Shown here piece after piece: positions 26,027 to 35,606 of a stretch of DNA of 64,000 nt. The number at the start of each line of letters is the position of its first letter. The stretch's first letter is position 1. Both the position numbers and the translations under genes were made by a program. Source of the DNA: JBKEBQ01 sp047973225 (lineage in GTDB: Bacteria; Bacillota_I; Bacilli_A; Erysipelotrichales; Erysipelotrichaceae); NCBI GenBank assembly GCA_047973225.1, contig JBKEBQ010000027.1, positions 1-64,000 of the forward strand, in the 5' to 3' direction. The notes under the pieces were generated by a model. That model saw nothing but the letters and a program-made list of their open reading frames with translations, had not been told where the DNA came from and ran no database searches.

Positions 26027-27118
26027 TTAAACAATACGGTTTTCGTTCTCTTTATCAAAGAAGTGTATCTTCCCCAAATCAAAGGTTACCTTCGTATCCG
26101 TGTGAGAGTCAATACCTAAACGTGTCGCAACTTTTGCGATCACTTTTTGATCACCAATATTTCCATGTAAAATACTTTCATGTCCCAATAACTCACTAAT
26201 GTCAACATGATACGCAAACTCAGCACTAGGATATGTTTCCTTAACAATTCCTTCACAGTGAATATCTTCAGGTCTTACCCCCATAATTACTTCTTTATCA
26301 TGATATGGCTCTAACTCTTTTACGTATCTTTCTGGTATCTTAATCGCTTGTCCATTAAAGAAAAATTCCTTGTCTTTATAAGTTCCATTCAAGAAATTCG
26401 TTGCCGGTGATCCTACAAATCCAGCCACGAATTTATTCGATGGATTGTTGTATATTTCTTTTGGTGTCCCAATTTGTTGGATATAACCATCTTTCATAAC
26501 CACAATTCTAGTCGCCATCGTCATCGCTTCCGTTTGGTCATGTGTCACATAAATCGTAGTGGCTCCTACTCGTTCATGTAATTGAATGATTTCTGAGCGC
26601 ATTTGAACTCGCAACTTAGCATCCAGGTTACTCAATGGCTCATCCATCAAAAATACATGCGGATTTCTAACAATTGCTCTACCCAAAGCAACCCGTTGCC
26701 GCTGACCTCCTGATAATTCTTTTGGTTTTCGATCTAAATATCCCTCAATTTCTAATATTTTCGCAGCGTTTTGTACGCGCTCATGAATTTCTTCTTTTGG
26801 TGTTTTTTTAATTTTTAAACCAAATGCCATATTATCATACACACTCATGTGTGGATATAATGCATACGATTGGAAGACCATCGCAATATCACGATCTTTC
26901 GGAGGAACATCATTTACCAGCTTTTCATTTATATATAATTCACCAGCACTAATTTCCTCCAACCCTGCAACCATACGAAGCGTTGTCGATTTCCCACAAC
27001 CACTAGGTCCTACAAAAACGATAAACTCTTTATCTTTGATTTCTAAATTAAAATCAAAAACTGCCTGTACTTTATTATCGTACACTTTATCTATATTTTT
27101 AAATCGTAAATTCGCCAT
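26027..27118 (-). CDS. Sugar ABC transporter ATPase (MsmK/UgpC type)
   Basis: A 363-residue ATPase of the CUT1 sugar-importer class. Walker A GPSGCGKST at about residues 37-45, Q-loop FQSYALYPHM, signature LSGGQRQRVALGR, Walker B VFLMDEPLSNLD, H-loop THDQTEAM, then the C-terminal MalK-like regulatory domain with GVRPEDIH and a LGHES segment. It is last in an operon with a binding protein, two permeases and a 56-residue membrane protein. ATPases of this type often serve several sugar importers. Substrate inferred from the GH112 neighbour: galacto-N-biose, lacto-N-biose or similar. Confidence 0.93.
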   Translation of the reverse strand: MANLRFKNIDKVYDNKVQAVFDFNLEIKDKEFIVFVGPSGCGKSTTLRMVAGLEEISAGELYINEKLVNDVPPKDRDIAMVFQSYALYPHMSVYDNMAFGLKIKKTPKEEIHERVQNAAKILEIEGYLDRKPKELSGGQRQRVALGRAIVRNPHVFLMDEPLSNLDAKLRVQMRSEIIQLHERVGATTIYVTHDQTEAMTMATRIVVMKDGYIQQIGTPKEIYNNPSNKFVAGFVGSPATNFLNGTYKDKEFFFNGQAIKIPERYVKELEPYHDKEVIMGVRPEDIHCEGIVKETYPSAEFAYHVDISELLGHESILHGNIGDQKVIAKVATRLGIDSHTDTKVTFDLGKIHFFDKENENRIV

Positions 27119-27126
27119 ACTTCCTC

Positions 27127-27297
27127 CTACTTATGATCCTTATTGTACATAAACAATAACGTCAACAATCCTATAAGTCCAATAATCTCAATAAATAAAC
27201 CTTTATAACCAATGTTTTTTTGGCCAATAATTATCATAGCTAAACAAATACAGGCTACAATTATCATCACCATTGTTTTTATACGTACCCCCATCAT
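27127..27297 (-). CDS. 56-residue two-helix membrane protein in the ABC operon
   Basis: A short gene between the second permease and the ATPase. From the ATG at 27297 (a second ATG follows at 27294) it encodes a basic start (VRIKTM), a first hydrophobic helix, a central IGQKNIGYKG turn, a second hydrophobic helix (IEIIGLIGLLTLLFMYN) and the charged end KDHK. AGGTGAT lies just before the start, which is only 6 bp after the permease stop, and the ATPase start follows 8 bp after its own stop. Position and frame quality argue for a real gene. I recall similar small proteins in sugar ABC operons of other Bacillota (possibly DUF6903, unverified). It may be an accessory subunit. Confidence 0.72.
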   Translation of the reverse strand: MMGVRIKTMVMIIVACICLAMIIIGQKNIGYKGLFIEIIGLIGLLTLLFMYNKDHK

Positions 27298-27303
27298 GAT
27301 CAC

Positions 27304-28170
27304 CTACTCTTTCAAACCACCAAGGCTCATACCTTGCGTTAATTTTTTCTGTACCAATATATATAGAATTAAGGTCGGAATCATAATGATAACTAGCCCT
27401 GCATACATGACTCCATCATTGGATTGTGAACGTGCATCTGCCATAAGAAACTTTACACCCACTGCAAGTGTTGAATTGTCCTTTTCCATAAACGTAAAGG
27501 CTAATACATATTCATTCCAGAAGGACAAAAATTGAAATAAAATAACCGTAATAATACTCGGTCTTGCCATTGGAATCATAACGCGTAGCATGGTTCTAAA
27601 ATAACCACAACCATCAATTCTTGCCGCTTCTTCAAATGCTTTTGGCAACGTTTTAAAGAAACTACTCAACAAATATATCGTAAATGGCAATGAAGTTGAA
27701 GCATAAACAAGCGCCAATACCACTTTATTATTTAACAGCACATCACTCCAATCCATTGCAACCTCAATATTGAATAGCATCACAAATATTGGCAATACGA
27801 TATAGTTTACATTGATAAATAAGCCCGCCATAAACAACCCATTAAAAAACTTTTTTCCAACAAAATCAAAACGAGCCAAAGCATACGATGCTGGAAGCGC
27901 CACTGCCAATAAAATCACAAGCGCCAATGCCGTAACAATCACCGTATTGAGTAAGTAATCACCCATCTTTGCTTCTTGAAATGCATCAACAAAATTTTGC
28001 CACATCACTTCGCTAGGGAGCGAAAATGGTGAATTGCTAACCAGATCCATTTGCGATTTTAAGCTAGCCATAAATACCCAAATAATAGGAACAATAATCG
28101 ATATTGCTAAGGTAATCAAGGCTACATAAATAAATACTTTATATAAAGATATACTTTTTATTTTTTCCAT
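27304..28170 (-). CDS. Sugar ABC transporter permease (MalG/MsmG type)
   Basis: A 288-residue permease with six helices and the EAA loop AFEEAARIDGCGYFRTMLRVMIPMA. The ATG at 28170 is preferred since AGGAGG stands 7 bases before it; an upstream ATG at 28176 overlaps that site. The C-terminal LTQGMSLGGLKE is the standard ending of CUT1 MalG-type permeases. Works with the other permease, binding protein and ATPase of the operon. Confidence 0.92.
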   Translation of the reverse strand: MEKIKSISLYKVFIYVALITLAISIIVPIIWVFMASLKSQMDLVSNSPFSLPSEVMWQNFVDAFQEAKMGDYLLNTVIVTALALVILLAVALPASYALARFDFVGKKFFNGLFMAGLFINVNYIVLPIFVMLFNIEVAMDWSDVLLNNKVVLALVYASTSLPFTIYLLSSFFKTLPKAFEEAARIDGCGYFRTMLRVMIPMARPSIITVILFQFLSFWNEYVLAFTFMEKDNSTLAVGVKFLMADARSQSNDGVMYAGLVIIMIPTLILYILVQKKLTQGMSLGGLKE

Positions 28171-28181
28171 GATCATCCCTC

Positions 28182-29069
28182 CTAAAACTCAAGTGTATCG
28201 CGTTCGGTAATCTTATTTAAAATACTAGATAAAGCAAAAGAGAATAAGAAGATACACACTCCAATGGTCATACCATAAGCATAATTACCGGCGAAAGCCT
28301 TACTATACATATAATTCAAAGTTACTTCTGATCCTAAGAAACCTTCTGTTGTCAGTTGCACAAACATGAAACTCAAGTTAATCGTACTGATCACAAAAAA
28401 TGTCAAAGTCGTTCTTATATTATTCCAAATAAGCGGTAATGTAATAAGCGAAAACTGTTGCAGTTTACTAGCGCCTTCCAACCCCGCAGCCTCATACAAG
28501 TTCTCGGGAATGGATGACATACTTGCCATATACATCACCATGTAATATCCGATGGCTTGCCATATCAATGCTGCAATAATCGAATAATTTACAATTGCGG
28601 GATTCCCCATCCATTGTTGTTGCAAAGAACCCAATCCAATCATTTCTAATATTGAATTTAAAATTCCGTTATTGGGTGCATAAATAGCTGAGAATATCCC
28701 TGCAATAACGACGATACTTAAAATATTAGGAATATAAAATATAACACGAAAGAAATTTTTTCCTCTGAAATTTTCCCTTGTTAACAGTGTCGCAAACAAC
28801 ACCGCTAACACAACTGTACATATCGTAATAATGGTAATATATAAAATCGTATTTTGCATGGATTCAATAAATTTCATATCTTTAAACAAGACGTTAAAAT
28901 TGAAGAAACCGGCAAATTCTGGATCACTAACAAAATTTAATTGTTTAAATAAAGAAGTCTTAAATACTTCAATCGTTGGAATTACAATAAAGATGGTAAC
29001 CAACAATATTGCTGGCGCTAAACATGCGAAGATAAATCTACGCTTTTCTTTTTTTCTATTCACTCGCAT
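28182..29069 (-). CDS. Sugar ABC transporter permease (MalF/MsmF type)
   Basis: A 295-residue permease with six helices; the basic start RVNRKKEKRRF is followed by the first helix. The EAA loop is NLYEAAGLEGASKLQQFSLITLPL. Start choice is between ATG at 29069 and GTG at 29063; AAGGAG stands 2 and 8 bases before them, so the GTG is also plausible. The earlier in-frame ATG at 29099 has no ribosome site. Partner of the MalG-type permease downstream. Confidence 0.9.
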   Translation of the reverse strand: MRVNRKKEKRRFIFACLAPAILLVTIFIVIPTIEVFKTSLFKQLNFVSDPEFAGFFNFNVLFKDMKFIESMQNTILYITIITICTVVLAVLFATLLTRENFRGKNFFRVIFYIPNILSIVVIAGIFSAIYAPNNGILNSILEMIGLGSLQQQWMGNPAIVNYSIIAALIWQAIGYYMVMYMASMSSIPENLYEAAGLEGASKLQQFSLITLPLIWNNIRTTLTFFVISTINLSFMFVQLTTEGFLGSEVTLNYMYSKAFAGNYAYGMTIGVCIFLFSFALSSILNKITERDTLEF

Positions 29070-29132
29070 ATCTCCTTTCTGAACAAAAGCGATGAGCAAT
29101 CTAGCCCATCGCTTAAAATCTTTATTCCTTAT

Positions 29133-30452
29133 CTATTTTGCAGGATGTGCTCTTAAAGTATCCCATAATTCAATTAATTTCTTTTGCCAGTCATCTACTG
29201 TTGCAGTTCCTGTTGCAATTTCATCAATTGGACCAAATAAAGAAGGTTTTAATTGTACATCTGGAATTGATGCTGTATCAAATGGTGCAAATGCTCCCAT
29301 TGAAGCTCTTACTTTATCATTGTCATAAACACTGTAGAATTCTTGATTGTATCCTTCTAATTTTTCTGTAATGCCCTTCACTGGAACAACACAGTCAAAT
29401 TCTAACATAATTTCACTACCAGCATCAGAATAAATATATTCCAAGAATTTTTTAGCATCATCTGGATTTTTTGCTTGTTTAGGAATCCATGCTTGTTCTG
29501 TATAAGCTGTTGCTACACGTTCTCCACCCTTTTCAAATGCAGGCAACGCCATCAATCCCCAGTGGAAATCTTCTGGTGTAGTTTTTTCCATTTCTCCTAC
29601 AATCCAACTACCGTTAGGCATAAATAATGCTTTGCCATCAATAACTGCTTGTTGGTTCACTTTAAACCCATCTTTTGCGTTCGCATTTGCAACTGTATCT
29701 GGGAATAAGTAACCATTGTCTTTCGATACCAATTTACCTAATGTATCTAAAATCTTTTTTCCTGTATCTGAATCCCAAGTTCCTTCACCATATTTCATAG
29801 CTTTCGTAAAGAATTCTTGTCCTCCGACTTGGTCCAACATACCTTGTAGTGTTGTATCAAAGTATCCTTTTACTGAATATGTTACCAATGAAATACCATC
29901 AGCTTTTGCTTTTTCACCTAATGCCCACATGTCATCCCATGTTTCTGGTAACGCATATTTTTTACCTTCACCAATAAGTTCTGTGTTGTAGTAGAAACCT
30001 GCTGGTGTATACATAATTGGAGCTAAATATTTTTTTCCATCTCCGAAGTATTCCGTAATTGAGTTTGATGCGAAACTTGGATCCATTTGATCTTTCACAT
30101 TTTCAAACACATCCGAAATGTCCATTACTTCACCTGTATTCAATTGTGTTTCCGTATATCCTGAAGGTTGCCCTAAATTGTGGTATACAATATCAGAATA
30201 GTCACCTTTTGCATTTTCCTTATTTAATACATCTGCCAATTCTTTTTCAAAACGCAATTGAATGTCAATTTCTGGATTTTCTTTTTCAAATTCTTTCGCA
30301 AGCTTTGTGAATACTTCTTCACCGTTTCCACCTGAGAAAGCATCAAATTTTACTACTCTTTTTTCGTCTTTTTCAGCCGTGTCAGATGAACCACAAGCTG
30401 CAACTGTGAAAACCATTAAAAATGATAAACACGCCATCAATAATTTTTTCAT
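29133..30452 (-). CDS. Sugar ABC transporter substrate-binding lipoprotein
   Basis: A 439-residue family 1 solute-binding protein. The signal peptide ends at the lipobox VAAC (Cys at about 20), and the mature chain begins GSSDTAEKDEK. The fold features are typical of MalE-like proteins: FSGGNGEEVFTKLAKEFEKENP, MYTPAGFYYN, ETWDDMWALGEKAK, FMPNGSWIVGE and AWIPKQAKNPDDAKKFLEY. It is the first gene of the ABC operon and faces a promoter with a CcpA/LacI-type operator. The gene context (sulfatase and GH112 phosphorylase) suggests host-glycan disaccharides such as lacto-N-biose or galacto-N-biose as ligand; this is inference. Confidence 0.92.
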   Translation of the reverse strand: MKKLLMACLSFLMVFTVAACGSSDTAEKDEKRVVKFDAFSGGNGEEVFTKLAKEFEKENPEIDIQLRFEKELADVLNKENAKGDYSDIVYHNLGQPSGYTETQLNTGEVMDISDVFENVKDQMDPSFASNSITEYFGDGKKYLAPIMYTPAGFYYNTELIGEGKKYALPETWDDMWALGEKAKADGISLVTYSVKGYFDTTLQGMLDQVGGQEFFTKAMKYGEGTWDSDTGKKILDTLGKLVSKDNGYLFPDTVANANAKDGFKVNQQAVIDGKALFMPNGSWIVGEMEKTTPEDFHWGLMALPAFEKGGERVATAYTEQAWIPKQAKNPDDAKKFLEYIYSDAGSEIMLEFDCVVPVKGITEKLEGYNQEFYSVYDNDKVRASMGAFAPFDTASIPDVQLKPSLFGPIDEIATGTATVDDWQKKLIELWDTLRAHPAK

Positions 30453-30498
30453 ACTTCTGTAGAATCCTCCTCTTAAGATGTTTCATCTTCGTATCCAA

Positions 30499-30527
30499 AG
30501 TATAGCAAAACGTAAGCGCTTTTACCA
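30499..30527 (-). promoter_or_regulatory. ABC operon promoter with cre/LacI-type operator
   Basis: On the minus strand a TATACT -10 (RC of 30499-30504) is preceded by the near-palindrome GTAAAAGCGCTTACG (RC of 30511-30525), which matches the CcpA cre or LacI-family pattern around the central GCGC. It overlaps the -35 position, where no good TTGACA is seen, so the site should control initiation. Confidence 0.65.
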
Positions 30528-30663
30528 TATAGGATATTGCCAATTTTTTTATATATTTTGTTTTTTTTGTTTTTTTTCAAAATAATTACATTTTTTTCTG
30601 AATAATTGTTTATAATAAGAGTGATATAACTATTTATATAAATACTATATTGAGGTGAAAAAA

Positions 30664-32112
30664 ATGAAAAAACCAAATATTTTATTACTTATGTGTGATC
30701 AGTTTCGAGGCGATACCTTATCCTATAAAAAACACCCTGATGTCCAAACGCCCCATCTTGATACACTTGCAGCACAGGGGGTTTCGTTTCAACATGCATA
30801 TTCGTCCTGTCCTAGTTGCATTCCCGCTCGAGTTTCCTTATTTACAGGAAAAAGTCAAAGAAATCATGGGCGTGTCGGCTATGAAGATGGCATCTCTTGG
30901 AACTTTGAACATATGTTTCCACAATTGTTAAGCGATCATGGTTATCAAAGCAAATGTGTTGGAAAGATGCATGTCCATCCGATCCGCAAAAGTTGTGGAT
31001 TTGCATCCATCACTCTACATGATGGATACTTAGGCTATTATCGCAGTACAACGATTCCTCATTATCAACACCAGGAGGTAAGCGATGATTATCTTTATTA
31101 TCTTAAAAAACAAATTGGACAAAGTGCTGACGTGAGTGCAAGTGGACTTGATGCTAACTCGTGGGTCACGCATCCTTGGATCTATAAAGAACACTTACAT
31201 CCCACCAACTGGGCAGTGGATGAAAGCATTCGCTTTCTCAACACGCGTGATCGCGAAAAACCATTCTTTCTAATGACATCTTTTGTGCGTCCACATCCAC
31301 CCTTTGATGCACCACAAAGTTATTATGACATCTATAAAAACAAACAACTACAAGACGCTGCAAGTGGCAATTGGAAACTGCAAAACACACTATATGGCGA
31401 TACCAAAGATTCTATTTTCGGAAATCACCATCCATCTATGACACACGATGCCATGGCAGGATACTATGCAAGTATCACACATGTAGACCATCAAATTGGA
31501 CGCTTACTTACATCTTTACAAGAAGATGGTAGTTATGACAACACGATTATAATTTTTCTAAGTGATCATGGAGAAATGTTGTTCGATCATGGACTGTTTC
31601 GAAAAGTCTTTCCTTACGAAGGCAGCACACACATTCCCCTCATTTTCTCCATTGGAAAAAACGTACAAGCAATAACGCCACATGCCAGTAAATCCATTGT
31701 TGAATTGCGAGATATTATGCCAACCATTTTAGACTTTGCCAACATTAGCACACCAAGTGATGTCGATGGATTATCGCTTTATGGCGAAATCGCCGACAAC
31801 AAAAAAATTGAACGTAGTCATTTGCATGGAGAACATAGTTTTCATTCCGATCTATCCAATCATTTTATCGTCACCAATAAAGACAAATACATTTGGTACT
31901 CACAAACAGGTACAGAACAATATTTTCACTTACAAAACGATCCAAAGGAAACATACAACGCCATTGATGATGCAGCATACAAAACTCGTATTCAACAGTT
32001 GCGAAACATACTCATTGACGAGTTAAAAGATTGTGAAGAAGGGTATAGCGATGGAACCAAATTGATCGTTGGAAAAACCCCACAAAATATTGTAAACAGT
32101 AAAAAAGATTAG
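30664..32112 (+). CDS. Cys-type sulfatase
   Basis: A 482-residue sulfatase of the alkaline phosphatase superfamily. The ATG at 30664 follows GAGGTG by 6 bases. Asp12 (MCDQFRGD) is a metal ligand. The catalytic formylglycine precursor is Cys52 in CIPARVSLFTG, the C-x-P-x-R motif. FLSDHGEMLFDHG provides further metal ligands, and HVGKMH-like KCVGKMHVHP lies in the middle. No signal peptide is seen, so it acts in the cytoplasm. Activation needs a maturase (anaerobic SAM-type in such organisms), which is not in this window. It faces away from the sugar ABC operon and may desulfate imported mucin-type saccharides. The precise substrate is not known. Confidence 0.88.
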   Translation: MKKPNILLLMCDQFRGDTLSYKKHPDVQTPHLDTLAAQGVSFQHAYSSCPSCIPARVSLFTGKSQRNHGRVGYEDGISWNFEHMFPQLLSDHGYQSKCVGKMHVHPIRKSCGFASITLHDGYLGYYRSTTIPHYQHQEVSDDYLYYLKKQIGQSADVSASGLDANSWVTHPWIYKEHLHPTNWAVDESIRFLNTRDREKPFFLMTSFVRPHPPFDAPQSYYDIYKNKQLQDAASGNWKLQNTLYGDTKDSIFGNHHPSMTHDAMAGYYASITHVDHQIGRLLTSLQEDGSYDNTIIIFLSDHGEMLFDHGLFRKVFPYEGSTHIPLIFSIGKNVQAITPHASKSIVELRDIMPTILDFANISTPSDVDGLSLYGEIADNKKIERSHLHGEHSFHSDLSNHFIVTNKDKYIWYSQTGTEQYFHLQNDPKETYNAIDDAAYKTRIQQLRNILIDELKDCEEGYSDGTKLIVGKTPQNIVNSKKD

Positions 32113-32129
32113 AAATTTCTAATCTTTTT
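32102..32129. terminator. Terminator between sulfatase and GH112 gene
   Basis: AAAAAGATTAGAAA and TTTCTAATCTTTTT form a perfect self-complementary stem that overlaps the sulfatase stop codon and ends in a T-run. It can act in both directions between the convergent genes. Confidence 0.8.
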
Positions 32130-32168
32130 CTTTATGCAAAATTACAACTGTGCTACTTCTCAATGTAT

Positions 32169-34331
32169 TTACATTTCAAACCAGCGAATTTCTGATTCTT
32201 GTAATGTAATTTCAAAACTAGAACCATCTCCCTTGTACACGATACTTGATTGTTCCTCATACGTATTGTTTACAACACAGAAACTATTGGTTTTTGGATA
32301 CGCATTTACTTCTACATTATAATTATCTGCATACCATTGTTTTATCTCATTTTGCTTGCCTGCTGCATAATATAAACTTCGATAAAGCAATCTGGTATTC
32401 GCAAAGTTAAATGGAAGCCCACTCATATATACTGCCTTCCCCTTACCATACGTATGACTAGCTAGATGAATGCTATGATTGCTTTGTTTGATCACGGTTG
32501 TATCTTCTTGCGCATATACAAATTGAACTTTATCACCAAAATCCAGATCACTTGGTAAACCCTCTATGATGAAGTGTTGTTTTTCATCCCAATTATATTT
32601 ATCCTTTGATAAGCTGAAACCAATTTCTTTATCAACTCCTAACATATCATATAATTGAAAATACTTTCCTTCACTTTGATAAGCACTGGGTTCCCCAATA
32701 CCAATAAATCCATTGCCTTCATAAACGAATTTTCTAATTTTTTCAAGAATTTTAGGATTGTTCCAATATGCTCCACCACTAAAGGCCGTATAAGCATCAC
32801 CAACATTAATGATAACGCCAGTTTCTTCAAAAGTGTTGGTATCTTGTAAAAGATCATCAAAACTAATAAACGAAATATCTAGTGGTAATCCACTCAAAGC
32901 TTCTAATACGCCTTCATACACACGGTTTTGTGGATAGGGAAGTGCATGCGCTACCATATGCGTACTCCAACTACGAAGTTTTCCCCAACTATTTAATATA
33001 TACACTTTAAAAGGCACGACATATGGCTTATTGTTTCCTACCTTGTCGTATAATGCACGAAACTCATCCGTAACCTTTTCGACATAATCAATAAATGCAG
33101 GAAACTGTAGGGCAAGCTTCAAATATCCTCCATACCCAATACGATCCACTGGTTTCCGTAAAATGGCTCTTCTTGCTGTTACCCAGTTGATTTTGGCTTC
33201 TCTAACTGGATCTCCCCCTTCATAAAACGTGTCAGGGAAGAAATATGGTAAAAATCTTCCTTCACTGTATTTTAATCCAGGGATCTCAGAAATTAAGCGT
33301 AAGGTCATTCCATTTCCAACAGAACCAACCACAGCATCCAACCCTAAATGTTGGAAATATGCTCCATAAGGTTCACTTCCAATCCAGTGATCACCCAAAA
33401 ACATCATTGCTTCTTTTCCTGCATCATGCGTCAAATCAATAAACACCTTCATCAATGCAGACACTTCTTGTTGTTGAAAATTCAAAAAATCTCTAAATTC
33501 TTTACTTGGGACTACAGACGTAGCATTATAGTATCCCTGGTTGATAATGTATTCCGCACGAAAAGGATATCCCACTTGTTTTTCGAAGCGCTCTAAGATA
33601 TAAGGACTAACACTGGCGCTATATCCAAACCAATCCACAAATGTTTCCCTCGCATACTCATCAAAAACAAGTGTAAATTGATGGAAAAAAGTAGTAAAGC
33701 GAATCACATCTGTTTCGCTATTTTCTTGTAAATATTTTTTGAATTTTTCAATTGCATAAGCTTTCGTTTTTGGTTGACGAACATCATAGGTCATTTGCTT
33801 CTCTTGCCCTTGCCAATCATTTGTCAGTGAATTATACATATGCACAGGATCCCAAACAATAAAGGCTAAAAAACTCACCGTATATGCATGAAAAGGAATC
33901 GTATTCGAAATGGTCACTTCCATCTTTGTTGCATCATATGACCAATCATGAGTCCCTACAACAGTACCATTTGTACGATCAATTACTTCCCACCAGCGTT
34001 TTATATCATCTACTGTATTTACCATCAATTGATCTTGATAGTAATGTTTCATGATCGGAATTATTAATGTTGTTGATGAAGCTGTATAAAATTTACTCAT
34101 CAAATACATTTGTTGAATTTCTTCAGGATTCTTTCTTGCCCAATCATTATCTTTTCTTGTTGTGTAATAGGTTGCATAACGCTTTACATCTAGCGATTTA
34201 AATTCTTCTGGCATTTTTGTTCCATCGCAATCGCGAATGGCATCTGCTCCCCATCTATCCATAACATCCAATGTACCTTCAATTACATCTGTATCGGTAG
34301 GAACTGTAACCCTTCCTTTGTTTCTACTCAT
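32169..34331 (-). CDS. GH112 1,3-beta-galactosyl-N-acetylhexosamine phosphorylase
   Basis: A 720-residue cytoplasmic enzyme that splits lacto-N-biose or galacto-N-biose with phosphate into galactose-1-phosphate and GlcNAc or GalNAc. The ATG at 34331 follows GGAGGTCAC. Family features: an opening RVTVPTDTDV and RWGADAIRDCDGT, WDPVHMYNSLTNDW at about 160-173, and Asp314 in FLGDHWIG, which fits the catalytic acid Asp313 known in the Bifidobacterium longum enzyme. A Rossmann-like domain and a C-terminal beta domain follow. GNB versus LNB preference is not decidable by eye. It lies between the sulfatase and a divergent AraC regulator. No nahK, galT or galE homolog is nearby. Confidence 0.93.
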   Translation of the reverse strand: MSRNKGRVTVPTDTDVIEGTLDVMDRWGADAIRDCDGTKMPEEFKSLDVKRYATYYTTRKDNDWARKNPEEIQQMYLMSKFYTASSTTLIIPIMKHYYQDQLMVNTVDDIKRWWEVIDRTNGTVVGTHDWSYDATKMEVTISNTIPFHAYTVSFLAFIVWDPVHMYNSLTNDWQGQEKQMTYDVRQPKTKAYAIEKFKKYLQENSETDVIRFTTFFHQFTLVFDEYARETFVDWFGYSASVSPYILERFEKQVGYPFRAEYIINQGYYNATSVVPSKEFRDFLNFQQQEVSALMKVFIDLTHDAGKEAMMFLGDHWIGSEPYGAYFQHLGLDAVVGSVGNGMTLRLISEIPGLKYSEGRFLPYFFPDTFYEGGDPVREAKINWVTARRAILRKPVDRIGYGGYLKLALQFPAFIDYVEKVTDEFRALYDKVGNNKPYVVPFKVYILNSWGKLRSWSTHMVAHALPYPQNRVYEGVLEALSGLPLDISFISFDDLLQDTNTFEETGVIINVGDAYTAFSGGAYWNNPKILEKIRKFVYEGNGFIGIGEPSAYQSEGKYFQLYDMLGVDKEIGFSLSKDKYNWDEKQHFIIEGLPSDLDFGDKVQFVYAQEDTTVIKQSNHSIHLASHTYGKGKAVYMSGLPFNFANTRLLYRSLYYAAGKQNEIKQWYADNYNVEVNAYPKTNSFCVVNNTYEEQSSIVYKGDGSSFEITLQESEIRWFEM

Positions 34332-34370
34332 GTGACCTCCTCTATTGCCTCTATTGCGTTTATAATACAA

Positions 34371-34399
34371 ATAATACAAACAAACTTCATAAGCGTCAA
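34371..34399 (-). promoter_or_regulatory. Promoter of the GH112 gene
   Basis: On the minus strand TTGACG (RC of 34394-34399), 17-base spacer, TATTAT (RC of 34371-34376), about 40 bp before the start. It sits in the intergenic region shared with the AraC gene. Confidence 0.7.
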
Positions 34400-34576
34400 T
34401 ATAGTAAAAATAGTGTCAATTACAGAAAATACCAATATACATAAAAAAAAAGAAAAATATGCCCTTCAAAGCCGGATTTTGTTATTTTTTTATACATATT
34501 GTTGATTTTAATAAATTTCAATATTTCATCTTTTTTTATTCATTTTTTATATTATAATAAAATTAGAGGTACCTAT

Positions 34577-35434
34577 ATGAGCAATCACAGATATCAATTA
34601 AAAGAAAAGAAGCAAGAAAAGATGAATATGCGCCTCTTGTATATCTCTCAGGCAAGATATGATACCGATTGGCACAGCATTAAGCATATGCACCATTTTA
34701 CTGAACTTTTCTATGTCATCCGGGGATCTGGAGAATTTTTAGTCGACAACACGCGCTTTAATGTACATCAAGATGATTTGATTATTGTGAATCCAAACGT
34801 TTCTCACACCGAAGTCGGTCATGCGGAAGATGTTTTTGAATACATTGTATTGGGAATTGATGGTTTACAATTTGTGGGTGATGATGGTAAAAGTAGGGAT
34901 AGTTATAGTTTACATAACTACCAAGAATTCAAACATGAAGTTTTATTTTACTTAAGAACTTTAGTAATTGAGGCTCAAGAAAAAGATGAAAACTTCGAAT
35001 ATATTTGTCAAAATCTATTAGAAATTTTAATCATGAACATGATTCGTAGAACAAAGAAAAAATTGTTTTTTGCTTCAACCAAAAAAATATCAAAAGAATG
35101 TAAATTTATTGAGCAGTATATTGACGACAATTTCCATGAAGATATTACTTTGGAAAAGCTAAGTAAACTCACATATTTGAATAAGTATTATATCGTTCAC
35201 GCCTTTAAGAATTATAAAGGTGTTTCCCCCATTAATTACTTAATCGCCAAACGTATAGAAGAAGCAAAAAGTTTATTGTCTACTACCAATTATTCAGTGT
35301 CGAAGATTTCTGATATTATTGGATTTTCTTCGCAATCTTATTTTTCACAAGTTTTCAAAAAAGAAACCAATATGTCACCAAATCAATATCGAAAATCTCC
35401 CGATAATATGAAAAATGAACCTGATCGAAAATAA
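34577..35434 (+). CDS. AraC-family transcriptional regulator
   Basis: A 285-residue regulator from the ATG at 34577 (GAGGT 8 bases before); earlier in-frame starts lack a ribosome site. The N-terminal cupin sensor (SIKHMHHFTELFYVIRGSG, DDLIIVNPNVSHTE) covers residues 28-130. The C-terminal double HTH (ITLEKLSKLTYLNKYYIVHAFK; VSKISDIIGFSSQSYFSQVFKK) spans about 190-280. It is transcribed away from the GH112 gene and likely activates it and perhaps the ABC operon in response to a sugar. A TATAAT at 34553-34558 is a likely -10. Confidence 0.9.
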   Translation: MSNHRYQLKEKKQEKMNMRLLYISQARYDTDWHSIKHMHHFTELFYVIRGSGEFLVDNTRFNVHQDDLIIVNPNVSHTEVGHAEDVFEYIVLGIDGLQFVGDDGKSRDSYSLHNYQEFKHEVLFYLRTLVIEAQEKDENFEYICQNLLEILIMNMIRRTKKKLFFASTKKISKECKFIEQYIDDNFHEDITLEKLSKLTYLNKYYIVHAFKNYKGVSPINYLIAKRIEEAKSLLSTTNYSVSKISDIIGFSSQSYFSQVFKKETNMSPNQYRKSPDNMKNEPDRK

Positions 35435-35591
35435 GTCCTTCACTCTCATTCAAAACTACTATTACCTGACTGCGATCTTTGTCTTATAAAATTAAAAGTG
35501 TTTTGTGGGCACCTTTCATATACTAGATAAAAAGATTTTCAAGCAGTTTATTACCGTAATTTTTAAAAAAACAATCATTTCTTTTTATCTA

Positions 35592-35600
35592 TGCTATACT
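35592..35600 (+). promoter_or_regulatory. Extended -10 promoter for a probably leaderless cca mRNA
   Basis: TGCTATACT is an extended -10 element ending at 35600. Transcription would start near 35606-35607, exactly at the ATG of cca, and no ribosome site exists there. A -35 element is not clear. Confidence 0.55.
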
Positions 35601-35606
35601 AATTTT

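Noticed and set aside
30473..30676. Lys/Asn-rich minus-strand frame upstream of the binding protein
   Set aside because: Lies over the promoter region of the ABC operon and has low-complexity composition.
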